From Pusillimonas minor (GTDB taxonomy: Bacteria > Pseudomonadota > Gammaproteobacteria > Burkholderiales > Burkholderiaceae_B), in assembly GCF_014237865.1 (NCBI RefSeq), contig NZ_JACJUU010000002.1:405592-469591 (forward strand): a stretch of 64,000 nt of DNA, in the 5' to 3' direction. The translations under genes and the position numbers were made by a program. Shown here in pieces: positions 11,099 through 21,472 of this stretch. How positions within the stretch are numbered: the stretch's first letter is position 1; every line of letters begins with the position of its first letter. Under the pieces are notes generated by a model. The model saw only the letters and a list, made by a program, of their open reading frames with translations, was not told where the DNA came from and did no database searches.

Positions 11099-11728
11099 TT
11101 ATTTTGCCTGCAGTACGTCGTCCAGAAGCTTCTGGGCCTGCGTGATGGTGCCTTCGTAGCTGCCGGTCATGCTGGGCGACGTGGTGTATTTGCCGCCAAT
11201 GCCCAGGGTGGGTGTGCCCTGGATGTCGTAGGCTTTTTCAAGCTCTTTGGCGCGGGCGACCTTCGAGGTTACGCCAAACGAGCGGGCGGCTTCTTCGTAC
11301 TGTTTGGGGTCAACGCCTTGGGTGGACAGCCACTGCGCAATGGCGCCGCTGTCAAAAATGCGCTTGCGCTCGGTGTGCAGTGCCTTGAAAACCTTGGGGT
11401 GAAGGTCAAGGCGGCCAAGGCTTTCAAGCGCGTAGTACAGGCGCTGCAGGTCGACCATGCCGGCATTGAACGCAACCGGTACGCGGCGGATGACGACATT
11501 TTCGGGCAGTGTCTTTTCCCATTTCTCGACCATGGGTTCCATGGTGGCGCAATGCGGGCAGGCATAGGCAAAGAACTCGAGCACTTCGATTTTGCCGGGG
11601 GTGTCGGACGGCTGTTCGGGCGTTACTTTGGTGAAGGCGCCTTGCGCGTTTGCCGAGAGGGGCAGCAGCGCTGCCAGGCCCAGTGCGGCCGCAGAAAGCA
11701 GACGGGAAACAAAGGTGTTCAATGCCAT
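11099..11728 (-). CDS. dsbA: Thiol:disulfide interchange protein DsbA
   Basis: Periplasmic dithiol oxidase that introduces disulfides into exported proteins. The 209 residues start with a Sec signal peptide cleaved after SANA (28). The thioredoxin-fold active site CPHC is at 57-60 and the cis-proline loop QGTPTLG is near 170-176. It follows the SPOR-protein gene on the same strand with a 46-nt gap, the usual argS-SPOR-dsbA order of Bordetella relatives. Its redox partner DsbB is not in the window. Confidence 0.95.
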   Translation of the reverse strand: MALNTFVSRLLSAAALGLAALLPLSANAQGAFTKVTPEQPSDTPGKIEVLEFFAYACPHCATMEPMVEKWEKTLPENVVIRRVPVAFNAGMVDLQRLYYALESLGRLDLHPKVFKALHTERKRIFDSGAIAQWLSTQGVDPKQYEEAARSFGVTSKVARAKELEKAYDIQGTPTLGIGGKYTTSPSMTGSYEGTITQAQKLLDDVLQAK

Positions 11729-11774
11729 GAGTAGTCCTGTTCAAAAGTAAATTAAAGGCCGTGTGGTTGCGGGT

Positions 11775-12494
11775 TTAGGGCTTGACCACAGTCGTGTCGA
11801 TTTTGGCGTTGGACAACGTAACGCGCGATCGGTTCATGTCGTCGATGCCTTTGTAGGGGCCGACTCGCACGCGGTACAGGGTGGTGCCATTAATTTGTGC
11901 CGGTTGCACTTGCGCTTGTTCGCCCAGCAACAAAATGCGCGCGCGCATGGCCTGGGCATCGGCTTCGGCCCTGAACGCCCCCGCCTGCAGGTAGTAGGTG
12001 GTTTGCGTGCCGGGTGCCGGCTTTGCCGCAGGCGCAGCGTTGTTGCCCGCCGATGCGGCGGGCGCTGCCGGGCGAGATGTGCTTGCCGCAGGCGCTGGAG
12101 GTGTGGCGGCGTTGTCGGGTGTGGCGCGGGGCGCAGCAGGGCTGGGTGCGGGTGCGCCCAGTGTGGTCAGCAAGGCCCCGATGTCGTCTTGCAGCGTTAC
12201 CCCAGATGCGCTGCCGGGCAGGGCCTGCGGTGGTGTTACCGCGGCAGGGTCGACCGGCGCCCCTGCACCGCCCCGGCCCATAAGGGCCTGGTTTGGATCG
12301 GGGGCGTCGCGCACGTCGGGGAGTAGTGTGGTGGGCGCCGAACGACTGAACTTGTCTGCAAACGGCATGGGGACCTGCGTAACAAACCACGCAACGCCGG
12401 CCGCAATGGCCAGGCCCAGAATAAGCCCGAAAAGCAGCGTGAACAGGGTGCTGCCCTTGAACATCGAAGCGTTGGATTTGCGACTTTTTGCCAT
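11775..12494 (-). CDS. SPOR-domain membrane protein (FtsN-like)
   Basis: Bitopic inner-membrane protein of 239 residues. A short cytoplasmic Lys/Arg-rich N-terminus is followed by a transmembrane helix (about 16-40), a long Ala/Pro-rich periplasmic linker and a C-terminal SPOR domain (about 163-239, YYLQAGAF...RVRVGPYKG) that binds denuded peptidoglycan at the septum. It sits immediately downstream of argS (12 nt gap), the position of the FtsN-like gene in many betaproteobacteria. Whether it is the functional FtsN cannot be told from sequence alone. Confidence 0.9.
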   Translation of the reverse strand: MAKSRKSNASMFKGSTLFTLLFGLILGLAIAAGVAWFVTQVPMPFADKFSRSAPTTLLPDVRDAPDPNQALMGRGGAGAPVDPAAVTPPQALPGSASGVTLQDDIGALLTTLGAPAPSPAAPRATPDNAATPPAPAASTSRPAAPAASAGNNAAPAAKPAPGTQTTYYLQAGAFRAEADAQAMRARILLLGEQAQVQPAQINGTTLYRVRVGPYKGIDDMNRSRVTLSNAKIDTTVVKP

Positions 12495-12506
12495 AGGTAC
12501 CGGTAA

Positions 12507-14192
12507 TTACATCTTTTCGGGCGCCGAAACGCCCAGTAGTGCCAGGCCGTTGGCCAGTACTTGCCGTGTGCCCTGTGCCAGGCGCAGGCGAGCCAGTTTC
12601 AGGGCTTCGTCGTCGACCAGGACACGTTCGGCGTTATACCAGGCGTGGAAGTCGGCCGCGCAGTCGCGTAGCCAGAACGCAATGTGGTGAGGCGCCAGTT
12701 CGTTGGCGGCCAGCGTGATGGCGGCGGGGAACTCGGCCAGGCGCTGCAGCAGGGCGAACTCGGTGGGCGCGACCAGGCGACTGATGTCGGCCGAGCCAAG
12801 CTGCGCGGCTGTAGGCGCCGACTGCGCAAGCATGGAGCAGATGCGCGCGTGAGCGTACTGGATGTAGTAAACCGGGTTTTCTTCGCTTTTTGAAAGCGCC
12901 AGGTCGATATCGAAGACGAATTCGGAGTCGGCGCGGCGCTGGGCCAGAAAGAACCTTACGGCGTCTTGCCCCACCCATTCGATCAGGTCGCGCAGGGTAA
13001 CGTAGCTGCCGGCCCGCTTTGAAATTTTGACTTCGGCCCCGCCCCGCATGACCTTGACCATTTTGTGCAGGATGTATTCGGGGAAGGTTTTGGGAATGCC
13101 CATATTCAGGCCTTGCAGGCCGGCCCGCACACGCGCGATGGTGCCGTGGTGGTCGCTGCCCTGAATATTGATGGCGCGATGGTAGCCGCGTTCCCATTTG
13201 GCGACGTGGTAGGCCACGTCGGGCACAAAATAGGTGTAACCGCCTTCCGATTTGCGCATGACGCGGTCTTTGTCGTCGCCGGTGCCCAGTTCGGTGGTGC
13301 GCAGCCAGAGCGCACCTTCGTTTTCGTAGGTGTGGCCGTTGTCGACCAGGGTTTGGACAGCCTTTTCGACGCGCCCGGAGGTATAGAGCGAGCTTTCGAG
13401 GTAGAAGTTGTCGAACTTCAGGCCAAACGCCTGCAGGTCGAGGTCTTGCTCGCGGCGCAGGTAAGCCACGGCAAAGTGGCGAATGTCGTTAAGGTTGTCG
13501 AGGTTGCCGGTTGCCGTGACCTCGTCGCCATCGGCCGCCTTGACGGTTTTGCGCGCGATGAAATCGTTGGCAATATCAAGAATGTAGTCACCCTTGTAGC
13601 CGTCGGCGGGAAACTGGGGGGCGTCGGGGGCGATGCCCCGTGCGCGCGCCTGCACACTGATGGCCAGGTTGTCGATTTGGTTGCCGGCGTCGTTGTAATA
13701 GAACTCGCGGGTAACGTCGAAGCCCTGGGCGGTGAACAGGCGGCATAAAGAGTCGCCCAGCGCGGCCTGGCGCGCATGGCCCACGTGCAGCGGCCCGGTG
13801 GGGTTGGCCGAAACAAACTCGACCAGAATCTTCTGATGATTGGCGGGCTGGCTGCCGTAGCGTTCGCCTTCGTCTTGCAGCACCTGCAATACCGCCTGGC
13901 GCGCTGCGGCGGTCAGGCGGAAGTTGATGAACCCGGGGCCGGCGATGTCGGCCGTTTCGATAAGCGCAGCGGTTTCGGGCTGGGCCATAAGCGCGTCGAC
14001 AATGTGCTGGGCCAGTTCGCGCGGGTTGCGGCGGGCAGGCTTGGCCAATTGCATGGCAATGTTGGTGGCCATGTCGCCATGTGCGGCGATTTTCGGGCGT
14101 TCGAGCGTAACCGCAGGGGTGGCGTCGGGGACGACTTGCGAGACGGCGCGGGTAATGAGCGCGATAAGGGTATGTTGTTGCCCGGGAAGCAT
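12507..14192 (-). CDS. argS: Arginyl-tRNA synthetase
   Basis: Class I aminoacyl-tRNA synthetase charging tRNA(Arg). The 561 residues have the N-terminal Add-1 domain, the HIGH motif as HVGH in [14 protein letters not shown] (about 124-137), the [12 protein letters not shown] segment in place of KMSKS, and a C-terminal DALR anticodon domain. The start ATG 14190-14192 ([13 protein letters not shown]) matches relatives; a longer in-frame reading would run into the RHS gene and is rejected. The RHS gene ends 80 nt upstream. Confidence 0.96.
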   Translation of the reverse strand: MLPGQQHTLIALITRAVSQVVPDATPAVTLERPKIAAHGDMATNIAMQLAKPARRNPRELAQHIVDALMAQPETAALIETADIAGPGFINFRLTAAARQAVLQVLQDEGERYGSQPANHQKILVEFVSANPTGPLHVGHARQAALGDSLCRLFTAQGFDVTREFYYNDAGNQIDNLAISVQARARGIAPDAPQFPADGYKGDYILDIANDFIARKTVKAADGDEVTATGNLDNLNDIRHFAVAYLRREQDLDLQAFGLKFDNFYLESSLYTSGRVEKAVQTLVDNGHTYENEGALWLRTTELGTGDDKDRVMRKSEGGYTYFVPDVAYHVAKWERGYHRAINIQGSDHHGTIARVRAGLQGLNMGIPKTFPEYILHKMVKVMRGGAEVKISKRAGSYVTLRDLIEWVGQDAVRFFLAQRRADSEFVFDIDLALSKSEENPVYYIQYAHARICSMLAQSAPTAAQLGSADISRLVAPTEFALLQRLAEFPAAITLAANELAPHHIAFWLRDCAADFHAWYNAERVLVDDEALKLARLRLAQGTRQVLANGLALLGVSAPEKM

Positions 14193-14272
14193 AAATAAGA
14201 CGTGATGGTGAAAAGAAAAAGCAAGCTTGAATGATAGCGTGATTTGCCGGGTGCTGTCGTGGCGGCGCCCGT

Positions 14273-17200
14273 TCAGGGCGTGTCTGGCGGGGGCCATGCC
14301 ATCACCGTTTCGAGCCAGCGGGTGTAGGCAGCCATGTCAACGGTGGCCACTTCGCTGCCGGCGCTGCGGCGCCAGTTGTCGTAGCGGTCGATGAAGGCTT
14401 CGGCGGCCGCCCGGCTGGCGTGGCCCAGGCGCGCATGCTGGTCTTGGTAGGTGTGCCACAGTGTGCCGGCAGCACGGTCAAGGCGCCGGTCGCCGTCTTG
14501 CAGGCTGCGCAGGGTGGCGCTGCGGTCGTCGTGAAGGTAAGGGGCATTGACGGCAGTGTCGCCGGGTGTGCCGTCGGCCAGTTCGACCCCGGCGGCGCGG
14601 GCCTGCCACAGCATCCAGTTCAGGGCCACGTTGTGCAGGTCGCCCCGGCGGTTGGGTTGGCCCTGGCTGTCGTACAGCACGCCGCCGCCAATGTCGGCAT
14701 GGGCCCCGACAAACGGGGCTTCGACCACGTTACCGGGTTGCGTGTCGGCGGCACCGGCCAGCGGGAACAGCGCGCGCCGCTCGTGCAGGGCGATGGCATG
14801 GGCCACCCATTGCCAACCGGCGTTTACGGTCAGGTCGTAGGCGGCATTGTGCTGGCCGTTCAGGCCAAACTGAGCCACGGTGTCGAACAAGCCCATAAAG
14901 CGCAGGTCGACACAGGCCGTGACCAGGCCGCGCTGAAGGTCGTGAAACGAGAATAAGCCTTGGTTGACGTACTGGCTGACCTGATTGCCGAAATGCCGGG
15001 CCATCGCTGCGCCGCGCGAATAGCCAATAATGTCGATGGGTATGGCCGCATCGGGCGTGGCAGGTGCGGCTGCGAGGGTATTGAGCAGCGACTGCCACTG
15101 GGCGTCAATAATGCGGGGTGCACTGTAGGCGGTGACGGCATCCCAATCCGTGTTGTGCGGGTTGCCGGGGCCGGGTTGGTAGAACACGGTGTCTTCGGTA
15201 TAGCGTTGGCTCAGGCGCCAGACGTTGGTGTGGGTGCTCATGTCGTTGCGGGTGCCGTCGAAGGCAAACAACAGCAGGCCCAGGGGGTCAACATGGCGGC
15301 GCGGTTGCCCGCCAGCGTATCCCAAGGCTGCGTTTCCGGGCACGGGGCCCAGCGGGTCCGGCTCCAGGTAATGGCCAAAATCCGGGTCGTAGGTGCGCAG
15401 CAGGTTGTCGTGCCAACCGGTCATGTCGTCAAAGTACTGGCCCGGTGCGCGCAGGTTGAACGTCAATGTTGGCGTTGTGGTTGCAGGGCGGTTAACGATG
15501 ACGGCTCGGCCCCAGGGTTCGTAGTCGGCCTCCCAAACGATGTCTTGCCGCGAGTTGGTGATCCAACGCGGTGCGCCCGTCAGGTCGGCGTGCACGTAAA
15601 ACAGCGTGCCGTCTGGGGCGGCCGGGGTGTAATCGATGAAACCAATGGGCACATGGTGCGCATAGATATAACGTCGCGACACGCGTGCGCCTGGGCTTGC
15701 CTGGCGGTTCCCGGGCGCAGCCGTGTCGCCCGTGGCGCTCGCGCCGGGTCGCCAGGTTTCGGCCGCCAGGCGGCGGTCAAGAAACCAGTAATGCGTGGTG
15801 CCTGCCGGGCTTGTGCGCCGGATGCGCTGGCCGAAAGCGTTGTGGGCATAGGTAATGCTTGTGCCATCGGCTTGATGCACCGTTTTCAGGCGTCTGTCGG
15901 GGCCGTAGGCAAGCTGCCGATGGCCCACCTGTACAGGCAGGCCATCGGCGTTGCGGTTAATGCCGGGGTACTGTGTGGGGGACGCTGCCGACGTGCGGAC
16001 GGCAAGGGCGGCGCCGTTGTCGTCATGGGCATACCAAAACGGCCGGGCCGGTGTGGCGTTTGCCGGGTGTAAACGTGGTGGGCGTGTCAGCAGTGGGGCC
16101 TGCTGCGGGTATAGCGTTGCGGCGACAAGCCGCGAGGTCCGGTCGTGCTTGTAAACATACCGTGTAAATGGCAACGGATGTGCGGGCGGTGCGTTGTTCG
16201 GACGCCGGAAAACATGCTCGGTTACAACGCGGCCTTGCGCATCGTGCGCGTAGCGCTGCGCCCGCAGTATGTGTCGGGCCGGCGTGCCCCCCGACATCAA
16301 CAGCCAGCTTTCGTCGGCCCGCAGCGCGGTCAGCAGGTGAATGCCGTTGCCGAACGCGTACCCTTTGTTTTGCCTGTTGTTGCGTGTGCCTGTGGCCTTG
16401 CCGATCACTGCGTGGTGGTGGCCGGCGCGAGTTTCCCAACTCACTGCCAGCAGTTGACGCCCATGCCCCCAGGTGTAGTGCAATGCGCCCCCTTCGGCCA
16501 CGTCATGACGAATCAGCCGGTGTTGTGCGTCGTACGCAAAGCGTTCTGTAAATGGTTCGGGCCCGTTATCGGGGCGGGAGAGTGTCCGTGCCACGAGTCG
16601 GCCTTGCGTATCGTGACGGCGGTATTCAGTTTCGTTGGGGTGGTGTACCTGCGTTAATTGGCGGCCTTGCCACTGCAGTTGTGTTTCGACGGCGGGCGTT
16701 TGGGTATGACTCCGGGCTAGCAGACGCACGGGGCGCCCCTGAGTATCGTACGTGTATTGCCAATAGCCGCCGCCCGCGAACCGGCGTTGCAGCGGCAGCC
16801 CCTGTGCGTCGTAGACCAGGGTTTCCGTCCCTGTCAGGGTAGAAAACCAGGCGTGGCGCTGCCCCTGGGCGTTGTAGTGCAATGCCAACCCGGCCCAACC
16901 CGCATGGGCGGGGGCGATCTCGCGCAGGCGTTGCCGGGTGTCGCGGTGCAGGGTGGTGCCGTTGACCTGTGTCAGTTGCCCCAGGCGGTTGTAGCTGGCC
17001 CGCGTACCGGGCGCGGGGCACCCGGGGCAACCCGCGCCAGTAACGGCCGTCAGCCGGGCGGTTTGGCCTTGCACGTCAAAGTCGATCTGGGTGGTGCTTT
17101 CCGGCGGGGCCGGCGTATTGGCCGGTGGCGAGCGGGCAGATAAGGCCTTGATGCGCCGCACTTGTGTGTGTTGCCGCCCGGGCCGGGTCTTGTGATAGGC

Positions 17201-18208
17201 GACGGCATAGGCGTGGTCCTGGTCTGCATACTGGATAACCTGTCCACTTGGGTTGTAGGCCCAGCGCCCGCCCCGGTGCCGGGCGCCGAGGGGTGGCGCG
17301 CCGATGTTGTCGATGCCCGTTAATGCGTAAGGGTTGCCTGCTTGCCGGGTCGGGTCGTACTGGTATTGCCGACGCGACCCGTCGGGCCGCTGCATGGCAG
17401 TCAACCGAAGATGTGGTTCGTCGCCGGCTTGCGCGTAGTCGTACATAAACTGCCCTACCGGGCTGTCGACCGCATGCAAATAAGCCCGGCCTTCATGAAC
17501 CCGATAAGAAAAATGCAGTGCGGTGTCGCGCGGCTTAAGGTTTGTGCGGGCTTGCGTTTGGCCGGGCGCGCCGGTGATGTCGACGGTTTTGACGGCATGC
17601 AGCAGTGGCCCGGCGGTGTCGTGTCGCAAGATATGCAACGCGGTGCCGTCGGGCCGCCTGATTTGGGTTAGCCAGCCGGCGGCGTTAAACCGCAGTTGTT
17701 GCTGGTTGGGCCACACCCAAAGCCAGTCGCCGGCTTGTGCATGCAGTTTGCCGTGGGTCGGTGAAAAGAAGCCATTGCCGGTACGCGCCAGGCGCAGCCG
17801 GGCGCCGTTGGCCTGGGTAATGACGGCAACCTGGCCAAACGACTGTACGCGGATGTCATAGTCAAGGTGCCAGCCTTGCCCCATGAACGAGCGGCGGCGG
17901 TCGTTGGCGCTGTAATGACGTGTCAGTGCGGGGTGCGGTTCGCCTGTTGTCGACAGCAGGTCGGTTTCGTACTGATACTTGTTGCCGCTGGCCAGGTCAA
18001 TAGGGTTGCCGGCGCTGGTATTGATTCCCGGCTCGGTACCGACGAGGTTGATGCTGCCGGGCGCAGCGCATGGCGAGCCGCCGGCCGGTGTGCTGTTGCA
18101 GGTGCCCGGATGCGCCTGTGCCAGGCATGCCCCGGCCACGCCACAGAGCAGCAGTGTCGCCAGCCGGTACCGTGCGGGCCGCAACCCGGTAATGAATAAA
18201 TGCCGCAT
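14273..18208 (-). CDS. Secreted RHS-repeat protein with C-terminal Tle1-like DUF2235 lipase domain
   Basis: Large polymorphic-toxin-type protein (1311 residues). It has an N-terminal Sec signal peptide (hydrophobic [17 protein letters not shown]), then a DUF6531-like [17 protein letters not shown] segment and many YD/RHS repeats (about 80-900). The RHS-core hallmark is [15 protein letters not shown]...HVDPLG, closing just before residue 980. The variable C-terminal domain (about 978-1230) begins FAFDGTRND and carries a hydrolase GYSRG (Ser1064), an LFDTV Asp (about 1109) and GAHADIGGG (His1170), the triad pattern of DUF2235/Tle1 phospholipases. An AAGGGGCGGAT ribosome site precedes the ATG. 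No VgrG, PAAR, Tle adaptor or recognisable immunity gene adjoins it. The Sec signal argues against simple T6SS loading. Confidence 0.88.
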   Translation of the reverse strand: MRHLFITGLRPARYRLATLLLCGVAGACLAQAHPGTCNSTPAGGSPCAAPGSINLVGTEPGINTSAGNPIDLASGNKYQYETDLLSTTGEPHPALTRHYSANDRRRSFMGQGWHLDYDIRVQSFGQVAVITQANGARLRLARTGNGFFSPTHGKLHAQAGDWLWVWPNQQQLRFNAAGWLTQIRRPDGTALHILRHDTAGPLLHAVKTVDITGAPGQTQARTNLKPRDTALHFSYRVHEGRAYLHAVDSPVGQFMYDYAQAGDEPHLRLTAMQRPDGSRRQYQYDPTRQAGNPYALTGIDNIGAPPLGARHRGGRWAYNPSGQVIQYADQDHAYAVAYHKTRPGRQHTQVRRIKALSARSPPANTPAPPESTTQIDFDVQGQTARLTAVTGAGCPGCPAPGTRASYNRLGQLTQVNGTTLHRDTRQRLREIAPAHAGWAGLALHYNAQGQRHAWFSTLTGTETLVYDAQGLPLQRRFAGGGYWQYTYDTQGRPVRLLARSHTQTPAVETQLQWQGRQLTQVHHPNETEYRRHDTQGRLVARTLSRPDNGPEPFTERFAYDAQHRLIRHDVAEGGALHYTWGHGRQLLAVSWETRAGHHHAVIGKATGTRNNRQNKGYAFGNGIHLLTALRADESWLLMSGGTPARHILRAQRYAHDAQGRVVTEHVFRRPNNAPPAHPLPFTRYVYKHDRTSRLVAATLYPQQAPLLTRPPRLHPANATPARPFWYAHDDNGAALAVRTSAASPTQYPGINRNADGLPVQVGHRQLAYGPDRRLKTVHQADGTSITYAHNAFGQRIRRTSPAGTTHYWFLDRRLAAETWRPGASATGDTAAPGNRQASPGARVSRRYIYAHHVPIGFIDYTPAAPDGTLFYVHADLTGAPRWITNSRQDIVWEADYEPWGRAVIVNRPATTTPTLTFNLRAPGQYFDDMTGWHDNLLRTYDPDFGHYLEPDPLGPVPGNAALGYAGGQPRRHVDPLGLLLFAFDGTRNDMSTHTNVWRLSQRYTEDTVFYQPGPGNPHNTDWDAVTAYSAPRIIDAQWQSLLNTLAAAPATPDAAIPIDIIGYSRGAAMARHFGNQVSQYVNQGLFSFHDLQRGLVTACVDLRFMGLFDTVAQFGLNGQHNAAYDLTVNAGWQWVAHAIALHERRALFPLAGAADTQPGNVVEAPFVGAHADIGGGVLYDSQGQPNRRGDLHNVALNWMLWQARAAGVELADGTPGDTAVNAPYLHDDRSATLRSLQDGDRRLDRAAGTLWHTYQDQHARLGHASRAAAEAFIDRYDNWRRSAGSEVATVDMAAYTRWLETVMAWPPPDTP

Positions 18209-18300
18209 ATCCGCCCCTTGCTTTTGGTTCGGTTATTGTGCGGCTTGGCAACCGGAAAGACTTGGGGTAGTGTACGAATATAGCCATGAGGAGAACCACC

Positions 18301-18645
18301 ATGCTCGTCGTATTTCGTGCAAAGCCGGCCGCCGAGGTCTTGATGTTTGCCCAGCATGCCCGCGACATTCTCTCTGCTGCTGGGCGCCACTACGACACCC
18401 TGCCCGAACGCGGCGTACTGACCGCGGCGCAGTTAGACGACCTTATCAAGGGTCTCGAGCGCGCCATTTCCCACGACACCGCCTCGCCGTTTCAAGACGA
18501 AGACGACGAAGAGAACGATGTTAAAGAACACCCCATATCGCGGCCGGTCACGTTTCGCCAGCGCGCGTTTCCGTTAATGGCCATGATGAAAATGTGCCGC
18601 GACCATAATGCCGACATCACCTGGGAGCCGGCGCCGGTCTGGTAA
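18301..18645 (+). CDS. DUF1840 family protein
   Basis: Small cytoplasmic protein of 114 residues, conserved in beta- and gammaproteobacteria, function unknown. The family marks are the N-terminal MLVVFRAKPAAEVLMF and the C-terminal VTFRQRAFPLMAMM followed by DITWE; an acidic, variable linker (DEDDEEND) lies between. The start at 18301 is set by a GAGGAG ribosome site eight bases upstream; an earlier in-frame ATG would place that site inside the gene. It is divergent from the RHS gene and does not look like an immunity protein. Confidence 0.8.
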   Translation: MLVVFRAKPAAEVLMFAQHARDILSAAGRHYDTLPERGVLTAAQLDDLIKGLERAISHDTASPFQDEDDEENDVKEHPISRPVTFRQRAFPLMAMMKMCRDHNADITWEPAPVW

Positions 18646-18759
18646 GGTACGCGCGGCGGTTTGTCTGTGCGCGATTGATGTCGGCGCTTTAGATGGGCGT
18701 CGACACCGTACTGATTGCCCCTTGGCCTGGCAAGCCACGCTTTTTACTTTGTCGCCCCA

Positions 18760-18797
18760 AAAACAAACCCCGCAGCTTTCGCTGCGGGGTTTGTTTT
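18760..18797. terminator. Bidirectional Rho-independent terminator
   Basis: A 17-bp perfect stem (arms at 18760-18776 and 18781-18797, loop TTTC) has a GC-rich core CCCCGCAGC and A/T-rich ends that give a U-tract in both directions. It lies between the convergent DUF1840 gene and leuA. Confidence 0.9.
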
Positions 18798-18906
18798 ATG
18801 CATAAGTCTTTTTGCGTGTTGACGGCAGGTTCTGTCGGCGGCTTGTCGCCGCCGTATCGGCATATTTCCGGGTAGTTGTTTATTTGGAAATACGCCTGTG
18901 GTGCCT

Positions 18907-20601
18907 TTAAGCAGCAGCCTTTGCGGCCTGGGCCACCATGGCGGCGTTGCGGTTGACCGCACTTAAAATAGCCAGGAACGACGCGGTGACGATGTCGGCG
19001 TGAACACCCACGCCAAAGCCGGGGCCGGCGTCGCCGACGCGCACTTCGACGTACGATGCCGCGCGCGTGTCGGTGCCGATACCAATGGCATGCTCGTGGT
19101 AGTCGAGGATGCTGACATCCATGCCCAGCGCGTTGACAAAGGCCGAAATGGCGCCGTCGCCTTGACCTTTAAGGTGGCATACCTTGCCGTTGTGCTCAAG
19201 CTCGACTTCGATGGCAAAGTGGTGGCCGGCCTGGGCGCCTGGGTCGCCGGTAATGCGGTGGCGTACCAGTTTCCAGGGGCGCTCAAGGTCAAGGTATTCA
19301 GAGCGGAACAGTTCGTAGACGTCGTCGGCGGTGACTTCGCGGCCGGTTTCGTCGGTGACGCGCTGAATGGCGCGGCTGAATTCGATTTGAAGACGGCGCG
19401 GCAAGACCAGACCGTGTTCTTGTTCGAGCAGGTACGATACGCCGCCCTTACCCGACTGGCTATTGACGCGGATGACTGCATCGTAGCTGCGGCCTACGTC
19501 GGCCGGGTCGATAGGCAAATAGGGGACTTCCCAGAGCGCGTCGGGCTGTTGCTGTGCAAAGCCTTTTTTGATGGCGTCTTGGTGCGAGCCCGAAAACGCG
19601 GTAAAGACCAGGTCGCCCGCATACGGGTGACGCGGGTGTACCGGCAACTGGTTGCAGTATTCAACGCAACGACGCACTTCGTCGATGTCGGAGAAATCGA
19701 GGCCGGGATGCACGCCCTGGGTGTACAAGTTAAGGGCCAGGGTGACCAGGCACACGTTGCCGGTGCGCTCGCCATTGCCAAACAGGCAGCCTTCGACGCG
19801 GTCGGCGCCGGCCATGACGGCCAGCTCGGCGGCCGCAACTGCAGTGCCGCGGTCGTTGTGCGGGTGCACGCTAAGCACAATGCTGTCGCGGTTTTTAAGG
19901 CGCTTGCTGATCCATTCGATTTGGTCGGCGTACAAATTAGGTGTTGTCGCCTCGATGGTGGCCGGGCAATTCAGGATGATTTTCGATTCGGGTGTCGGGC
20001 CCCAGGCCTCGACGACGGCATCGCACACGTCAAGCGCAAACTCGGGCTCGGTGGTGCTGAAGACTTCGGGGGAGTACTCGTAGCGCCAGGAGGTTTCGGG
20101 GTGCTTGCCTGTGTAGGCCTTGACCAGTTGCGTGCCTTTTACGGCCAAGGCGCGTACTTCGTCTTTGGTCATGTTGAACACAATTTTGCGGAAGGCGGGC
20201 GCGCAGGCGTTGTACAAGTGCACAATGGCCTGCTTGGCGCCGGCGGCGGCTTCAACGGTGCGTTCGATCAGGTCTTCGCGCGATTGCGTGAGCACAATAA
20301 TGGTGACGTCGTCGGGGATACGGTCTTCGTCGACGAGCTTGCGGACAAAATCAAAATCGGTCTGCGAGGCCGACGGAAAGCCGACTTCGATTTCTTTGAA
20401 ACCGATTTTGATCAATTGTTCGAAGAAGCGCAGCTTGCGCTCGACGCTCATGGGTTCGATGAGCGACTGGTTGCCATCGCGAAGGTCGGTGCTCATCCAG
20501 ATGGGGGGCGCCGTGATGGTTTTATTGGGCCAGGTTCGTTCAGAGAAGTCGCGCGCGAACGGCACGAACGGACGGTATTTGTCGGAAGGGTTCGAGAGCA
20601 T
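18907..20601 (-). CDS. leuA: 2-Isopropylmalate synthase
   Basis: First committed enzyme of leucine synthesis, condensing acetyl-CoA with 2-oxoisovalerate; allosterically inhibited by leucine. The 564 residues match the long LeuA type 2 subfamily: [11 protein letters not shown] active-site strand near 37-47, the [11 protein letters not shown] metal-binding His pair near 246, and a C-terminal regulatory domain from about 430. It is a single gene with no leuBCD in view. A leucine-rich leader reading frame lies 147 nt upstream of its start, suggesting attenuation control. Confidence 0.96.
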   Translation of the reverse strand: MLSNPSDKYRPFVPFARDFSERTWPNKTITAPPIWMSTDLRDGNQSLIEPMSVERKLRFFEQLIKIGFKEIEVGFPSASQTDFDFVRKLVDEDRIPDDVTIIVLTQSREDLIERTVEAAAGAKQAIVHLYNACAPAFRKIVFNMTKDEVRALAVKGTQLVKAYTGKHPETSWRYEYSPEVFSTTEPEFALDVCDAVVEAWGPTPESKIILNCPATIEATTPNLYADQIEWISKRLKNRDSIVLSVHPHNDRGTAVAAAELAVMAGADRVEGCLFGNGERTGNVCLVTLALNLYTQGVHPGLDFSDIDEVRRCVEYCNQLPVHPRHPYAGDLVFTAFSGSHQDAIKKGFAQQQPDALWEVPYLPIDPADVGRSYDAVIRVNSQSGKGGVSYLLEQEHGLVLPRRLQIEFSRAIQRVTDETGREVTADDVYELFRSEYLDLERPWKLVRHRITGDPGAQAGHHFAIEVELEHNGKVCHLKGQGDGAISAFVNALGMDVSILDYHEHAIGIGTDTRAASYVEVRVGDAGPGFGVGVHADIVTASFLAILSAVNRNAAMVAQAAKAAA

Positions 20602-20747
20602 ATTGCACCTGTTTCACTAAGTTTGTTGCTGCGCGTTACCCGTAAACATCGAATGAAGATTCGGCATCAACCCAAGGTTGGCATAAAACGGATAACGAAA
20701 TACGGAATGGGGGCGTGGCTGAACGGCTGCCGGACTGCCACATGACG

Positions 20748-20876
20748 CTAGGCCCGGCAACCGATCGGTAGCAGCAGCGATAGCGAGAGAGGGGAGAGTG
20801 TGCCGGCCGTACCCGCAACCTGGCCGGCAACGGGGTTGCCGGCAGCATGCAGAGGGGTAAAGGCCTGGGTGTTCAT
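20748..20876 (-). CDS. leuL: Leucine-rich leader peptide upstream of leuA
   Basis: A 42-codon reading frame (ATG at 20874-20876, TAG at 20748-20750) lies in the leuA 5' leader. Its C-terminal part reads TLSPLSLSLLLPIG: six leucines in eleven residues, encoded by CTC, CTC, CTA, CTG, CTG and CTA, placed just before the stop. This is the arrangement of amino-acid biosynthetic leader peptides whose ribosome stalls when charged tRNA(Leu) is scarce. A GGGG stretch precedes the ATG. The surrounding RNA has mutually exclusive pairings (see the next feature). The function is inferred; no attenuator terminator with a clear U-run was found, so control could act through Rho or through translation. Confidence 0.65.
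   Translation of the reverse strand: MNTQAFTPLHAAGNPVAGQVAGTAGTLSPLSLSLLLPIGCRA
20751..20843 (-). promoter_or_regulatory. Putative attenuator: three alternative pairing segments in the leuA leader
   Basis: On the minus strand, segment A (GCCGGCAACC, 20834-20843) can form a 9-bp perfect hairpin with B (GTTGCCGGC, 20823-20831). Alternatively it can pair over 9 bp with C (GGTTGCCGG, 20754-20762), which overlaps the leader's last codons. A ribosome stalled at the leucine codons would mask C and change the balance. The architecture is seen directly; the regulatory role is inference. Confidence 0.45.
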
Positions 20877-20919
20877 ACCCCATAGTCAACCATATTTGCG
20901 GCCGCTTGGCAAGTATGCG

Positions 20920-21456
20920 CTAGGGGCCCGTGCGCGACAGCAGGGCGGCATGCTCGCGCGAGAGCTGGATTTTCGCGGCCCGGCCGCGGCGCAGTTCGGT
21001 GGCGGTTTGTTGCAAGTCTCCAACAGTTATCGGGAAGCGGGTGTCTTCCCATACCCAGCGCAGCACCGTAAGGGCGGGTTCGGACAACTGCGCGACCAAC
21101 CCGGCAATGACGTCGGCGCCGACCATGCGGGCATCGACCCGGCGCCTGCTGCTGCGCACAAAGGCCACCAGAAAATAGGCCATAATAAGTGTGCACAGCG
21201 CTGCCAGCGCCCACCAGAAGAACGGGTTGTACCGCTTTAGCATTTGCGTAACCGGCCCGCCCAAGGCTTCGAGCCCCGAGTAATCAATACCCCGGCCAAA
21301 AGCCACCAGCCGAGTCAGCAGTTCGAACCACAGCACGGCCACGACGACCACCACCACGGTACACACGATTTTGTGCGTTGCGGTAAGTTTAAGCAGGGTT
21401 TGACGTAACGCGGCGTGGTCGCGGGCGGTGGGCTGGCAGGCTGGATCTGTTTTCAT
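20920..21456 (-). CDS. Putative inner-membrane protein, function unknown
   Basis: A 178-residue protein I do not recognise. It has two transmembrane helices, about 31-52 (IVCTVVVVVVAVLWFELL) and about 80-102 (FFWWALAALCTLIMAYFLVAF), then a basic cytoplasmic region with VRSSRRR. The C-terminal 70 residues look like a small soluble helical domain. The start ATG 21454-21456 lies only 16 nt from the divergent rpoN start, so both share a very short promoter region. It could be a MarC- or Tim44-like accessory protein, but there is no motif to support that. Confidence 0.65.
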   Translation of the reverse strand: MKTDPACQPTARDHAALRQTLLKLTATHKIVCTVVVVVVAVLWFELLTRLVAFGRGIDYSGLEALGGPVTQMLKRYNPFFWWALAALCTLIMAYFLVAFVRSSRRRVDARMVGADVIAGLVAQLSEPALTVLRWVWEDTRFPITVGDLQQTATELRRGRAAKIQLSREHAALLSRTGP

Positions 21457-21472
21457 GCGGGCTATTTTACCT

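Noticed and set aside
14193..14297. Longer N-terminus for ArgS
   Set aside because: The extra 35 residues are not conserved and would overlap the RHS gene end; ATG 14192 fits the family.
14420..17865. Several long plus-strand frames opposite the RHS gene
   Set aside because: High GC content opens the antisense frames; none has family features or a ribosome site.
18301..18645. DUF1840 gene as immunity partner of the RHS toxin
   Set aside because: It is divergent, is conserved widely without RHS genes, and does not look like a lipase-immunity protein.
20617..20889. 90-codon minus-strand frame in the leuA leader
   Set aside because: Overlaps the Leu-rich leader in another frame, has a random composition and no family resemblance.
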